A stretch of DNA of 64,000 nucleotides. It comes from Herbidospora mongoliensis (lineage in GTDB: Bacteria; Actinomycetota; Actinomycetes; Streptosporangiales; Streptosporangiaceae). This document shows, one piece after another, positions 7,960-16,987 of the stretch. Under the pieces are notes generated by a model. It ran no database searches, was not told the DNA's origin, and was given only the letters and a program-made list of their open reading frames with translations. A program made the position numbers and the translations under genes. The stretch covers positions 107,252-171,251 of the forward strand of contig NZ_BBXD01000026.1 in the NCBI RefSeq assembly GCF_001570545.1. The letters are read 5' to 3'. Position 1 is the stretch's first letter. Each line of letters opens with the position of its first letter.

Positions 7960-9555
7960 GTGGATTTGCCGAAATGGGGGGAATCCGTGATCCGGTTCCT
8001 GAAGGGCCGGTTTGTACGGGTTCTGACGATTATCGCAGTGGCCCTGGCCGGAGCATGGCTGGGGCTTTTGTTTGGCGCGTCCGTACAGACCCCCATCGGC
8101 CCCGCCGACATCAACATGGCCCTGCGCCCCTCCCTCGACGGAGGCACGGTCGTCGACGTGCGCCCCCTGGGAACGCTCCGATTCGACACCCACTCGGGCC
8201 CGGTGCGGCTCAACCTGAGCATCGAGGCGGTCCATCCCGACGCCGCTGAGGAGATCCTGCAGAACCCCCGATGGGCCGACCGGCTGCCGGAGACCATCGA
8301 GGCCGACCTCATGGGCGGGGTGCAGGACCTGCTCATCAGGGCCGCGATCTGCGCGATCATCGCCGGATTCGTGGCCGGCCTGATCGTCTTCCGCGACTTC
8401 TTCAAGGGTCTGTGGAGCGCCCTGGGCGCGATCCTGGTCGTCGCCGCGATGGCCGTCACGGCCGCGCTGAGCTTCAACCCCCAGGCGATCGCCGAACCCC
8501 GCTACACGGGCCTGCTGACGGGAGTCCCCTCCCTGGTCGGCAACGCCCAGTCGATCGTCACCAAATTCTCCGAATACCGGGGCCAATTGGCCAAACTCGT
8601 CACGAACATCAGTCGTCTGTACGAAGCCGGCTCGACCCTCCCCATCTACGATCCCGACCCCGACACGATCAGGGTTCTGCACATCTCCGACCTGCACATC
8701 AACCCGGTGGGCTGGAACGTGGTCCGATCCCTGATCGACCAGTTCAAGATCAACCTGGTGGTCGACACCGGCGACATCAGCGACCACGGCACCAAACCGG
8801 AGAACTCCTTCGTGGAGGACATTGGCGAGCTGGGGATCCCCTACGTTTTCGTCCGCGGCAACCACGACTCCATGGCCACCCAGAAGGCGGTCGAGAAGCA
8901 GAAGAACGCGATCGTCCTCGACGACCGGGTGGTCGAGGTCCAGGGCCTGCGCATCTACGGCATCGGCGATCCCCGCTTCACCCCCGACAAGTCCACCGAG
9001 GTCGACGCGGATCCCGCGTCCCTGGCCGCCCTCGGCCGCCAGAAGGCCGCCGGCGTCTCTCCGCCCGAGTGGCCGCGTTCCTCCTCGACCACGGCGCCGC
9101 AGCGCGCTCCGGTGGATCTGGTGGCCGTCCACGACCCGACCATCGGCCGGGCCTTCTACGGGTCGGCCGCGCTCGTCCTGACCGGTCACGTCCACGCCCG
9201 GTCGTCCGAACTCTCGCCCACCGGAACCCGGCTGATGATCCAGGGATCGACCGGCGGAGCGGGCCTGCGGGGCCTCGAACACGAGGAGCCCACGCCTCTG
9301 CAGGCATCGGTTCTGTACTTCAGCAAAGACACTCACAGGCTCCAGGCCTGGGACGATGTCACCGTCGGAGGACTCGGGGAACAACGAATCGCGGTGGAGC
9401 GTCGTATCGAGGCCGATCCAGGTCGTACAATTTTCCCGGAGCCAGGGAACGTCCCGTCGCCGACGGGAACGATCACTGACACCCCGTCGCCGGTCGCTTT
9501 GGCACGGAGGGCAAACGTCCTCTATGCTTCAGAAGTCCCCGACGGAGCGCGGTAA
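7960..9555 (+). CDS. Membrane-anchored metallophosphoesterase
   Basis: 531 residues starting at GTG 7960, with GGAAGGA three bases upstream. The first ~200 residues hold a signal-anchor (VLTIIAVALAGAWLGLLFGAS) and further hydrophobic segments around LIRAAICAIIAGFVAGLIVF and ILVVAAMAVTAALSF. The catalytic part is a calcineurin-like phosphoesterase: ISDLHINP (~residue 244), VDTGDISDHG, RGNHDS (~300), AVHDP and TGHVHARS (~409) supply the dinuclear metal ligands in order. The topology puts the active domain on one side of the membrane, probably outside. Substrate unknown. The tRNA-Glu gene begins 21 nt after its stop. Confidence 0.88.
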   Translation: MDLPKWGESVIRFLKGRFVRVLTIIAVALAGAWLGLLFGASVQTPIGPADINMALRPSLDGGTVVDVRPLGTLRFDTHSGPVRLNLSIEAVHPDAAEEILQNPRWADRLPETIEADLMGGVQDLLIRAAICAIIAGFVAGLIVFRDFFKGLWSALGAILVVAAMAVTAALSFNPQAIAEPRYTGLLTGVPSLVGNAQSIVTKFSEYRGQLAKLVTNISRLYEAGSTLPIYDPDPDTIRVLHISDLHINPVGWNVVRSLIDQFKINLVVDTGDISDHGTKPENSFVEDIGELGIPYVFVRGNHDSMATQKAVEKQKNAIVLDDRVVEVQGLRIYGIGDPRFTPDKSTEVDADPASLAALGRQKAAGVSPPEWPRSSSTTAPQRAPVDLVAVHDPTIGRAFYGSAALVLTGHVHARSSELSPTGTRLMIQGSTGGAGLRGLEHEEPTPLQASVLYFSKDTHRLQAWDDVTVGGLGEQRIAVERRIEADPGRTIFPEPGNVPSPTGTITDTPSPVALARRANVLYASEVPDGAR

Positions 9556-9575
9556 GGACAGAGAGCAATCTCTGC

Positions 9576-9648
9576 GCCCCCATCGTCTAGCGGCCTAGGA
9601 CACCGCCCTTTCAAGGCGGCGGCACGGGTTCGAATCCCGTTGGGGGCA
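9576..9648 (+). tRNA. tRNA-Glu (TTC anticodon)
   Basis: Acceptor GCCCCCA pairs with TGGGGGC; the anticodon loop is CTTTCAA; the T arm is ACGGG-TTCGAAT-CCCGT. Discriminator A; CCA is not encoded. First of three tRNA genes in a row. Confidence 0.95.
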
Positions 9649-9750
9649 CGGAAGGGCCAGGAAAACGGCAGGTCGAAGACCTCCGAAGAACTGGTAAGCT
9701 ACAAAAGCCGGAAAGCGGAAACGCCGAAGGCGAGTAAGACAGCAAGACGA

Positions 9751-9825
9751 GGTCCTGTAGAGCAGTTTGGAGTGCTCGCCACCCTGTCAAGGTGGAGGTC
9801 GCGGGTTCAAGTCCCGTCAGGACCG
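9751..9825 (+). tRNA. tRNA-Asp (GTC anticodon)
   Basis: Acceptor GGTCCTG pairs with CAGGACC; the anticodon loop is CTGTCAA; discriminator G; CCA is not encoded. It lies 102 nt after tRNA-Glu and 4 nt before tRNA-Phe. Confidence 0.95.
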
Positions 9826-9829
9826 CTTG

Positions 9830-9903
9830 GGTCAGGTAGCTCAGTTGGTACGAGCGACCGCCTGAAAAGCGGTAGGTCGGCGGTTCGACCCCGCCCCTGA
9901 CCA
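9830..9903 (+). tRNA. tRNA-Phe (GAA anticodon)
   Basis: Acceptor GGTCAGG pairs with CCTGACC; the anticodon loop is CTGAAAA; discriminator A; CCA is not encoded. Last gene of the tRNA-Glu/Asp/Phe cluster, followed directly by a terminator. Confidence 0.95.
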
Positions 9904-9925
9904 CATCTCTTGTTTGAACGAAAAC

Positions 9926-9956
9926 GCCCCGACACATTGTGTGCCGGGGCATTTTT
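9926..9956 (+). terminator. Rho-independent terminator of the tRNA cluster
   Basis: GCCCCGACAC and GTGCCGGGGC form a 10-bp stem with one A-C mismatch around the 5-nt loop ATTGT, followed by ATTTTT. It ends the tRNA-Glu/Asp/Phe transcript. Confidence 0.88.
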
Positions 9957-9983
9957 GATTTCACGGAGAACTATTCTCGCCGG

Positions 9984-10424
9984 TCAGCCGCAGCGACTGT
10001 CCGATGGGGGAGCGCTGGTGAACGTGATCGATTTCCGCAGGCTGATCCGGGCCTGGATCACCAGGCAGCCGCCCATCTCGTAGGCGTTGACGATCTCGGC
10101 CCTGGCGCGGTCGTACACCCAGGAGAAGGCCACCAGGCAGGCCGTGGCGACGACCTTGTTCGGGATCGGGAGGCAGATGAGCTGCAACCCGGCCGAGGCG
10201 GTCCACTCCCGGGCGTCCAGGGTGGTCTTCATCTTCGCGGTCCGGGCCTGGCTGAAGTAGTACCGGCAGGTCAGTCCCGAGCACTGGATCCGCCCGGAGG
10301 CGGCCGCGATCTGGGTGGCCGTCGCGGCGGCAGACGGGGCGGGCGGCTGGAGGAAGGTCAGGGCCAGGACGAGGGCGGCGATGACGGCTGCGGCCGTGCG
10401 TCGGCGTGGTGCTGTCGCGGGCAT
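9984..10424 (-). CDS. Secreted protein of unknown function
   Basis: 146 residues from the ATG at 10424; the frame is open further upstream but this start places a twin-Arg-containing basic n-region (MPATAPRRR) directly before the hydrophobic AAAVIAALVLALTFLQ and an Ala-rich cleavage region. The mature part has cysteines in RIQCSGLTCRYYFS, QLICLP, TACLVAF, GGCLVIQ and the C-terminal SRCG, so disulfides are likely. It looks like a small exported protein of actinomycetes; I do not recognise a family. It follows the WD40 protein gene on the same strand. Confidence 0.6.
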   Translation of the reverse strand: MPATAPRRRTAAAVIAALVLALTFLQPPAPSAAATATQIAAASGRIQCSGLTCRYYFSQARTAKMKTTLDAREWTASAGLQLICLPIPNKVVATACLVAFSWVYDRARAEIVNAYEMGGCLVIQARISLRKSITFTSAPPSDSRCG

Positions 10425-10592
10425 TGAGGGATCACTCGCTTTCTGGTGGCTTCCGGCTTTCACCTCACCCACGGTCGGGGAGCCGGCATCCATCCGGGCA
10501 GACCTGTCGGACGGGTTCGCCGGGGCCACGACGAACCCGCAGGCAGCGGGCCACGCCGGTCGGCGACCGGTCGTCCGGCGGCGTCGGATGGG

Positions 10593-13500
10593 TCAACAGA
10601 CCTGCTGGAAGTCCCGGTCCGCGGGCAGGTGCGCCGCCCATTCGCCGGGGGTGAACGAGCGGCCCGCGGTCTGGCAGACGAGCTGGAGCAGGTCGGGCGG
10701 CGGGGTCACGTCCCAGAGGCGGATCCGGCCGTCGCCGGCGCCGGTGGCCAGGGTGGTGCCGTCGGGGCTGAACGCCACGGAGAAGACGATGGCGGGATGC
10801 CGGATGGGCGGTGCGATCTGCTCCTGCGTGGAGACGTCCCACAGCCGGACGGTCTGGTCGTCGCCCACGGTGGCCACGGTCTCGCCGTCGGAGCTGAAAG
10901 CCACGTCGTACAGATGGGGCAGCGCGTGACCCACCAGGGTCCGGCCGCGCTGCCGCTGGGTGGCCACATCCCACAGACGCGCCATCTTGTCGTCGGAGAC
11001 CGCCGCGACGGTCTTTCCGTCAGGGCTGAAGGCGACGCCCTTCACCCAGTTGGCGGATCCCATGATGGGCCGGCCGATCGGGGCGCCCGTGGCGGTCCGC
11101 CACAACCGGACGTCGCTGTCGAGGCCGCCGGTGGCGAGGGTCTCACCCCCAGGGCTGAAGGCGACTGATCTGAGCCACGTCCTGTGGCCGGTGAACCGCC
11201 TGATCTCCTGTCCGGTGGCGACGTCCCAGAGGTGGGCCATGTTGTCGAATCCCGCCGTGGCCAGGTTGCGGCTGTCGGGGCTGAAGGCGACCGCGGTGAC
11301 GACCGGACCCTGGGGGGCCAGGTCGGGGACGAGCTGTGCGTGGGTGTCGAGATCCCAGATCCTCGCCACACCGCGGCCGTCGCCGGGAACGAACTGATTG
11401 TTGACTATCTGACGTTCTCCGGCGCCCGCGGCCAGCAGACGGCCGTCGCGGCTGATGTCGACGCCGTTGACCTCCCAGGGGAGCAGGAGCGGCGCGCCGA
11501 TCCGCTCCCGCGAGGCGACCTTCCACAGCCGGACGCTGCCGTCGTAGCCGGCGCTCGCCAGTGTGGCGCCGTCGGGCGAGAAGTCGAGATCGTTGACCTG
11601 CCCGTCGTGATCGCCGAACTCCCCGTCGGCCAGGCGCGGCAGGGACACGTCCCACACCCGCGTGGTCTGGTCGGCGCTCGCCGTGGCCAGACTGCGGCCG
11701 TCGGGGCTGAACGCGACACCGAAGATCTCGTCGCCGTGCCCGTCGAGCGGCTGACCGAGCACCGCGCCGGTGCCGACGTTCCACAGGCGGGCCGTCCAGT
11801 CGGCGCCGCCGGTTGCCAGGAAGTCGCCGTCCGGGCTGAAGTCGACGGTGTTGACGGCGCCTTCGTGCTGCCCCGTCATCTCGGTGACCAAATCGCCGGT
11901 GCCGGCATTCCAGAGCCGGGTGACTCCGTCGACATGGCCGGTGGCCACCAGCCCGCCGTCGGGGCTGAAGGCGGCTGACGTGGCGGACAGGCCGGGGCCG
12001 GCGCGCAGTTCGGCGATCATGCGGCCTTCGGCTACGTCCCACAGGCGGGTGGTGCCGTCCTCGGCCGCGGCGGCGAGGACCCGGCCGTCCTTGTCGAAGG
12101 CGACCTCGAACACGAGGGAGCCCTGGTCGAAGGTGGCGATCTTCTCGTGACTGGAGGTGTTCCACAGCCGGACCGTGCCGTCGTCGCCGGCGGTCGCCAG
12201 CGTCGTCCCGTCGGAGGTCAGGGCGACGGAATTGAGCGCGCCCGAGTGGGCGTCGATCGGCCGGCCGAGCGGCTGCCCGGTGGCCGCGTTCCACAGCCGG
12301 GCCGTGCCGATCTCGTCGCCGCTGGCCAGCGTCCCGCCGTCGCGGCTGAAGGCGACGGAGGTGATGTTCGCCTTGTGGCCGGACAGAGGCCGGCCGACCG
12401 GGTCGTGAGTGGTCGTGCTCCACAGGATGATCCGGGTGTCGCCGCCGGTGGCCATGATCCGGCCTCCCGGGGCGAAGGCCACGGCCTGGACCCAGAAGGT
12501 GTGGCCCGGCAGCACCGCCCTCAACGGGTTGGCCAGCACGTGGAGCATGGCCTGCCGGGTCTCGGGGGTCGGCGCGACACTCCACGCCGTCGCGGCCAGT
12601 CGCAGGGCGGTGACGGGGTCGGTCGTGGCCGTGTACATGGCCTGGGCCGACAGTTGCCGCGAAAGCGATAAGACGGCCTGCTCGGTGGCGTCGCGGTAGA
12701 GGACGATCGCGGAGATCGCGGCGATGAGCGAGACGACCAGCAGGGTGGCCAGGACGGTCGTGGTGGCCCGGCTGCGTCGGCGGCGGGCCAGGGCGGCCCG
12801 GCGGCCGGCCGTCAGGAACTCGGCGGCGACGGAGCTCACGTCGTGGGCGGTGGTGGCGTTGATCAGGCGGGTGCCCGAATAGAGGTAGGCGGGGTCGCGC
12901 CCGTTGCGGTCCCAGTCGACGGCGTCGGCGGTGAGCTCCTGCCGGGCCAGCAGGTCGGCCCGGTCCTCTTCGAGCCAGATCCGCAACCGGGGCCAGCCCC
13001 GGATGAGGGCCTCGTGGGTGATCTGCGCGCTCTCGGCGTCGACGGTCACCAGCCTGGCCCGGACGAGATGGTCGAGCACCGGACCGCCCGCCCCTTCGGA
13101 GACCAGGTCGGACAGGGGGAGCCGCCGGGCGGTGTCCGGTGTGTCGGCGCCGACCTGGACCAGCCGGGTCAGCAGGTTTCGCGCGGTACGCCGGTCGGCC
13201 GGATCGAGGTCGTCGACGACGGCGTCGGCGGTCTGGGCGAGCGAGCCGCTGATGCCGCCGGTGGCGCGGTAGCCCGCCAGGGTCAGCGTCGTGTCCTCGC
13301 GGTGGTTCCACGTCTCGCGCAGGGCGTGGGACAGCAGGGGCAGCACACCGACCGCTTCGGCATGGTCGCGGTCGCTGCGCAGGTCCTCCAGCAGCAGGTC
13401 GGCCAGGCCGTCCTGCAGGGTGAGCCCGGCCACCGAGGCGGGCGCCTCGATGACCTCCAGCAGGGTCGGGCGATCCATCGGCGCCACGACCACGGGACGT

Positions 13501-14366
13501 TCGAGGGCGGGCACCAGCGCCGGGTGGGCGGCGCACTGCCCGAAGAAGTCGGCCCGCAGGCCCAGGACGACCACCTGCGCGCCGCCGTCTTCGGCGAGCT
13601 CGGCCAGGACGCCGATGAAGGCGCGGCGCTGCTCCTCCGGGGCGGCGAACACCTCTTCGAACTGGTCGACGACCACGACCCGGCCCGCCCATGCGCGGCG
13701 GGCCAGCGCGGCGAGCTCGTCCGGGTGCGTCGCACCGAGCTGCCGGCACAGGGTGCGGACCGGATCGGCGCCCGGCTCGAAGATCGTGCCGGGGCGGCCG
13801 GAGCCTCGGGCGAGCGCGGGCAGCAGGCCGGCCCGCAGCACCGACGACTTCCCCGACCCCGACGCCCCGGTGACCACGAGAAGCCCGCCGAAGCCCGCCC
13901 GGTCCAGGAGTGTCCCGACCAGTTCGTCCCGTCCGAAGAAATACCGCGCGTCGGCGGACCTGAACGATTCCAGCCCCCGGTAGGGCGGCTCCGGAGCCGA
14001 CGGCCTGGGCGCTCTCGCGGCCGGGCGGGGCGGCGGCGCGTCCGCGGCCTGTTCCAAGGCGTCCCGATAGGCGTCGTCCCAGGTGCGCCGGTCGTCGAAG
14101 CCCGCGGGAAGGGGCCGCTCCTTCTGGGCGATCACCCGGAGGCAGGTGTCGACCAGGACCTCGACGTTGGGGCGTTTGGGTAAGCCCGGATCAGCCAGGC
14201 TGATCATGTCCCCGATCGTGCTGTGCGCGAGCCGGATCGGCTCCTGCCCGGGGTGCCGCCGGGGCGTTCTGGAGCTCGCGATCTCCAGCTGCTTGAGCGA
14301 CAGGCCGGTCGCTTCCTTCAGCTCGCGCAGCCGGGCGGCGAGCCGTGCCTTGGCATCCTCGACCAA
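10593..14366 (-). CDS. HTH-nSTAND-TM-WD40 signalling protein
   Basis: 1257 residues, starting at TTG 14366 behind GGAG. In order: an N-terminal helix-turn-helix-like segment (LAARLRELKEATGLSLKQLE) to about residue 100; a Pro/Ala linker; an nSTAND1 NTPase module opening with YRGLESF and FFGRDEL, with the P-loop GASGSGKSS near 162-170 and Walker B VVVVDQFEEVF; a single membrane-type segment TTTVLATLLVVSLIAAISAI near 540; then 14 WD40 repeats from about 619 to the end, most carrying VAFSPDG and RLWD, enough for two seven-bladed propellers. Such STAND ATPases act as ligand-triggered switches, and the propellers would be the sensor or scaffold. No effector domain besides the HTH is visible. Ligand and role are unknown. 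Confidence 0.88.
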   Translation of the reverse strand: MVEDAKARLAARLRELKEATGLSLKQLEIASSRTPRRHPGQEPIRLAHSTIGDMISLADPGLPKRPNVEVLVDTCLRVIAQKERPLPAGFDDRRTWDDAYRDALEQAADAPPPRPAARAPRPSAPEPPYRGLESFRSADARYFFGRDELVGTLLDRAGFGGLLVVTGASGSGKSSVLRAGLLPALARGSGRPGTIFEPGADPVRTLCRQLGATHPDELAALARRAWAGRVVVVDQFEEVFAAPEEQRRAFIGVLAELAEDGGAQVVVLGLRADFFGQCAAHPALVPALERPVVVAPMDRPTLLEVIEAPASVAGLTLQDGLADLLLEDLRSDRDHAEAVGVLPLLSHALRETWNHREDTTLTLAGYRATGGISGSLAQTADAVVDDLDPADRRTARNLLTRLVQVGADTPDTARRLPLSDLVSEGAGGPVLDHLVRARLVTVDAESAQITHEALIRGWPRLRIWLEEDRADLLARQELTADAVDWDRNGRDPAYLYSGTRLINATTAHDVSSVAAEFLTAGRRAALARRRRSRATTTVLATLLVVSLIAAISAIVLYRDATEQAVLSLSRQLSAQAMYTATTDPVTALRLAATAWSVAPTPETRQAMLHVLANPLRAVLPGHTFWVQAVAFAPGGRIMATGGDTRIILWSTTTHDPVGRPLSGHKANITSVAFSRDGGTLASGDEIGTARLWNAATGQPLGRPIDAHSGALNSVALTSDGTTLATAGDDGTVRLWNTSSHEKIATFDQGSLVFEVAFDKDGRVLAAAAEDGTTRLWDVAEGRMIAELRAGPGLSATSAAFSPDGGLVATGHVDGVTRLWNAGTGDLVTEMTGQHEGAVNTVDFSPDGDFLATGGADWTARLWNVGTGAVLGQPLDGHGDEIFGVAFSPDGRSLATASADQTTRVWDVSLPRLADGEFGDHDGQVNDLDFSPDGATLASAGYDGSVRLWKVASRERIGAPLLLPWEVNGVDISRDGRLLAAGAGERQIVNNQFVPGDGRGVARIWDLDTHAQLVPDLAPQGPVVTAVAFSPDSRNLATAGFDNMAHLWDVATGQEIRRFTGHRTWLRSVAFSPGGETLATGGLDSDVRLWRTATGAPIGRPIMGSANWVKGVAFSPDGKTVAAVSDDKMARLWDVATQRQRGRTLVGHALPHLYDVAFSSDGETVATVGDDQTVRLWDVSTQEQIAPPIRHPAIVFSVAFSPDGTTLATGAGDGRIRLWDVTPPPDLLQLVCQTAGRSFTPGEWAAHLPADRDFQQVC

Positions 14367-14437
14367 CGGGACTCCGCTCGGCTCGCACGCGCCGGTTGTT
14401 CACAGGCCAGGCCTGAAAACCCTCCGTAAAGAGTAGG

Positions 14438-15181
14438 TCACCCGACCCTCGGCTCGCCCGCGGTGAAGGTGTTGCACGACTTGGCGTCCCGCGACTCGAA
14501 GCCGCGCATGAACCACGTCTCCCGGTTGCGCGGGGAACCGTGGCTGCCGTTGATTCCGCCGTCGTCGTCGAGGGCCATCATGCGCCGCAGATCGCGCAGG
14601 TCGGAGTCGGGGCGGCGCAGGGATTTCCACGTGCTCCCCAGGAAGACGCCGGCCAGGCACTCCGATTGGAGTTCGATCCGGCGGGAACGCTCCAGCTCCT
14701 CGTCCTGGCCGGAGGTCGCGAGATTGACCTCCGCCCACAGGATCCCGGTCATGTGCTGAACGTGGTGGCCGTATTCGTGGGCGGCCAGGAGGAAGGTCGA
14801 GAGGTCGTGGGGTGTGGCCAGCAGGCGCTGGTCGAGCAGGACGTCGAAGCGGCGGTCGGCGGGGCAGTACTGGCCCTGGATGTTCTGCCGCCACGTCACC
14901 CCGCACCGGACCTCGGGCCGGTTGACGAAGCCGACGCCCGCCGGCGGCATCGGCACCCCGACCGCCGCCATGTGGTTCGACCAGGCGGTGTTCAGGCAGT
15001 CGGCGATCGATCGGAGGTATTTCCTGGTCAGGTCGCGATTCCCGGGGGCGACGCGTTTCTCCGGGCAGTCGATCTCGGCCATCTGCCCGGCCCGGTAGAG
15101 CAGGTTGCCGGTCAGGACGGGGTCGTCAACGGGGTAGGCGGTGCCGCCTAACAGCAGGAGCGAGACGAGGATCGCGTGCAT
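14438..15181 (-). CDS. Secreted neutral zinc metallopeptidase (paralogue 2)
   Basis: 247 residues with signal peptide MHAILVSLLLLGGTAYP. The zinc site is AAHEYGHHVQHMTG (H135, E136, H139) and the third-ligand region RRIELQSECLAGVFLGS follows about 35 residues later, the pattern of the putative neutral zinc metallopeptidase family (PF04228). Paired cysteines occur in IDCPEK, DCLNTAW, VRCGV, QYCPAD and at the C-terminus (SCNTF). The ATG at 15181 overlaps the stop of the paralogue upstream by one base (TGATG), so the two are translationally coupled. Confidence 0.85.
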   Translation of the reverse strand: MHAILVSLLLLGGTAYPVDDPVLTGNLLYRAGQMAEIDCPEKRVAPGNRDLTRKYLRSIADCLNTAWSNHMAAVGVPMPPAGVGFVNRPEVRCGVTWRQNIQGQYCPADRRFDVLLDQRLLATPHDLSTFLLAAHEYGHHVQHMTGILWAEVNLATSGQDEELERSRRIELQSECLAGVFLGSTWKSLRRPDSDLRDLRRMMALDDDGGINGSHGSPRNRETWFMRGFESRDAKSCNTFTAGEPRVG

Positions 15182-15933
15182 CAGGCCACTTTGCCTGCTT
15201 TTGCGGTCCAAGTGTTGCAGGCGCCCGGTCTGCGCGTCGCGAAGCCGTCGTCGAGCCACCTCAGCACGTTCTTGCCCTTGCCGTGGGTGCGGCTGTGGCC
15301 GGTGCCGTCGAGCTCGCGCAGGTACTGCCAGTCGGCGTCGCTGCGCCCCAGCGACGGCCACACCGCGCCGAAGAACACCCCGGCCAGACATTCGGCCTGC
15401 AGTTCGTTGCGGCGGATCTGCTCGTAGAGCTCGGCCTTGGAGTGGTAGGGGTGCGTGCGGTACGCGTCGGCCATGCCCGTCAGGTTCTGCAGGTGGTGGC
15501 CGAACTCATGGGCGATCACCAGGTAGAGGTACAGGTTCGACGAGTCGGCCAGCGCGCCCTTGTCGAGCAGGACCATGAAACGCCGTTCCGAGTCGCAGTA
15601 GCGGCCGGCGGCGTCGCCCCACTTGCGGCCGCAGAACGCCTTCGGCCTGGTCTGGAAGTTGATCCGGACCGGGGCGAAGGGCAGCCCGTTCTTACGGAAG
15701 TGCGCACCCCATGCCTCGTTGAGGCATTTCGTCACCGCGATCGCGTACCGGCGGGCCGAGGCCGCGTCGCCGTCGCGTAACGGCGGTTCCGGGCAGTCGG
15801 CCGGTGCTAACTGACCCGTTCGGTAGAGCGCGTGCTGGGTGAGGACGCGGTCGTCGATCGGGTAGGCGTTCGCCGGGGCCGCGCCCAGGACCAGCAGTAA
15901 GGCGAGAGCGGTGACGAATGGGGTTAAACGCAC
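15181..15933 (-). CDS. Secreted neutral zinc metallopeptidase (paralogue 1)
   Basis: 250 residues, signal peptide MRLTPFVTALALLLVLGA ending at ANA. Zinc motif AHEFGHHLQNLTG (H142, E143, H146) and the downstream RRNELQAECLAGVFFG mark the same PF04228 family as the next gene, with the same cysteine layout (ADCPEP, KCLNEAW, AFCGRK, RYCDSE, ACNTW). The two proteins share their overall plan, so this is a tandem duplication. Both would be extracellular or wall-associated proteases; substrates are unknown. Confidence 0.87.
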   Translation of the reverse strand: MRLTPFVTALALLLVLGAAPANAYPIDDRVLTQHALYRTGQLAPADCPEPPLRDGDAASARRYAIAVTKCLNEAWGAHFRKNGLPFAPVRINFQTRPKAFCGRKWGDAAGRYCDSERRFMVLLDKGALADSSNLYLYLVIAHEFGHHLQNLTGMADAYRTHPYHSKAELYEQIRRNELQAECLAGVFFGAVWPSLGRSDADWQYLRELDGTGHSRTHGKGKNVLRWLDDGFATRRPGACNTWTAKAGKVA

Positions 15934-15943
15934 ACAGGCGATC

Positions 15944-16905
15944 CTAGGCGGGTGACACGTTCTGGTTGAGGTGGAATACGTTCTCGGGATCCCATTTGCG
16001 CTTCAGCTCGGTCAGCCGTGCGAGGTTGTCCCCGTACGCGAGCGGCACGCCCTCCTCGGCCAGGTGGTTGACCTCGGCGCCCACCGACCAGTCGCGGGTG
16101 GCCTGCCAGAGTGCGTCCACCCAGGTCACGTGGGGTTCGCTCGCCACGCCCTCGGGCCAGGAGGCGGCGATCTCCAGGCACCAGGCCGCGTTCCGGTGGA
16201 AGTAGGCCGTCTCGGACGGGCCGACGCCGGCGATCGCGCCGCCCAGCGAGGCCAGCAGGATCAGGTTGCCCGGCGACGACGGCTCGGCCCCGAAGCCGGT
16301 CAGGGTCTCGATCAGCGATTCGGTCAGCGGGCCGCCCAGGTGGTGGCGCATCCGGTAGGGCGTCGGCGCGGCCTGCGCGTCGTTGGTGTGCTGGAGCACC
16401 GCGAACGTCGTCGGGCCGACCAGGTCGGCGAGCGGGGTGCCGAGGCCGCGCAGCCAGGCCAGGTCCTGCTCGCCCGAGACCCAGCAGGCGGCGATGACGA
16501 AGACCGGCAGGCCCGGTTCGGGGAGGAAGGGCGGCGCGGCCAGGAACGCGGCCAGCACGCCGGCCTCCTGCGGCGCCTCCCACGTGTTCAGCGCCCGGAG
16601 TATCTCGGGGGCGTCCTCCAGCGCGTAGAAGATCATGCCGCCGACGACCTCGTCGACCGGGCGCAGTCGCAGCGTGAACTCCAGCACGATCCCGAAGTTG
16701 CCGCCGCCTCCACGCAGGGCCCAGAACAGATCCTGGTTCTCATCAGGAGAGGCGGTCACCACGCCGCTCGCCGTCAGGACCTCCGCCGACAGCAGGTTGT
16801 CGCAGGCCAGCGGGCGAGGGCGGCCGGGCGGCGGTCGATCGCCCGGTTCCAGACCCTTCTCGCCAGGTGGTAGTCGTCATGGTCGGGGGTGATGAGCTCG
16901 TACAT
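15944..16905 (-). pseudogene. Decayed FAD-linked oxidoreductase (BBE family), internal deletion
   Basis: An ATG at 16905 behind a strong AAGGAG starts MYELITPDHDDYHLARRVWN..., the usual N-terminus of berberine-bridge-type FAD oxidases. After about 34 codons the family sequence jumps in another frame to CDNLLSAEVLTASG and then DLFWALRGGGGNFGIV, continuing to the C-terminal BBE motif KRKWDPENVFHLNQNV. The junction lies near 16805-16815. About 130-140 residues are missing relative to a normal ~460-residue enzyme, including the FAD-binding loop that usually carries the flavin-linking His, and the two parts are out of frame. The rest is well preserved, so the loss looks recent. A sequencing error could explain a frameshift but not the missing block. 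Confidence 0.82.
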
Positions 16906-16987
16906 GCGTCACTCCTTGAGCTCCCCAGTTGAGCTCCCCAGTCTGAACGAGTTCGGCCGGCGCCAGCGAGTGGCGAGGGGGTGACGG

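Noticed and set aside
9649..9750. Possible small gene between tRNA-Glu and tRNA-Asp
   Set aside because: The 102-nt spacer is purine-rich with no credible start and stop pair; it is best seen as tRNA precursor spacer.
12843..14183. 446-codon plus-strand frame opposite the nSTAND gene
   Set aside because: Shadow frame; repetitive Gly/Arg/Val composition without domains.
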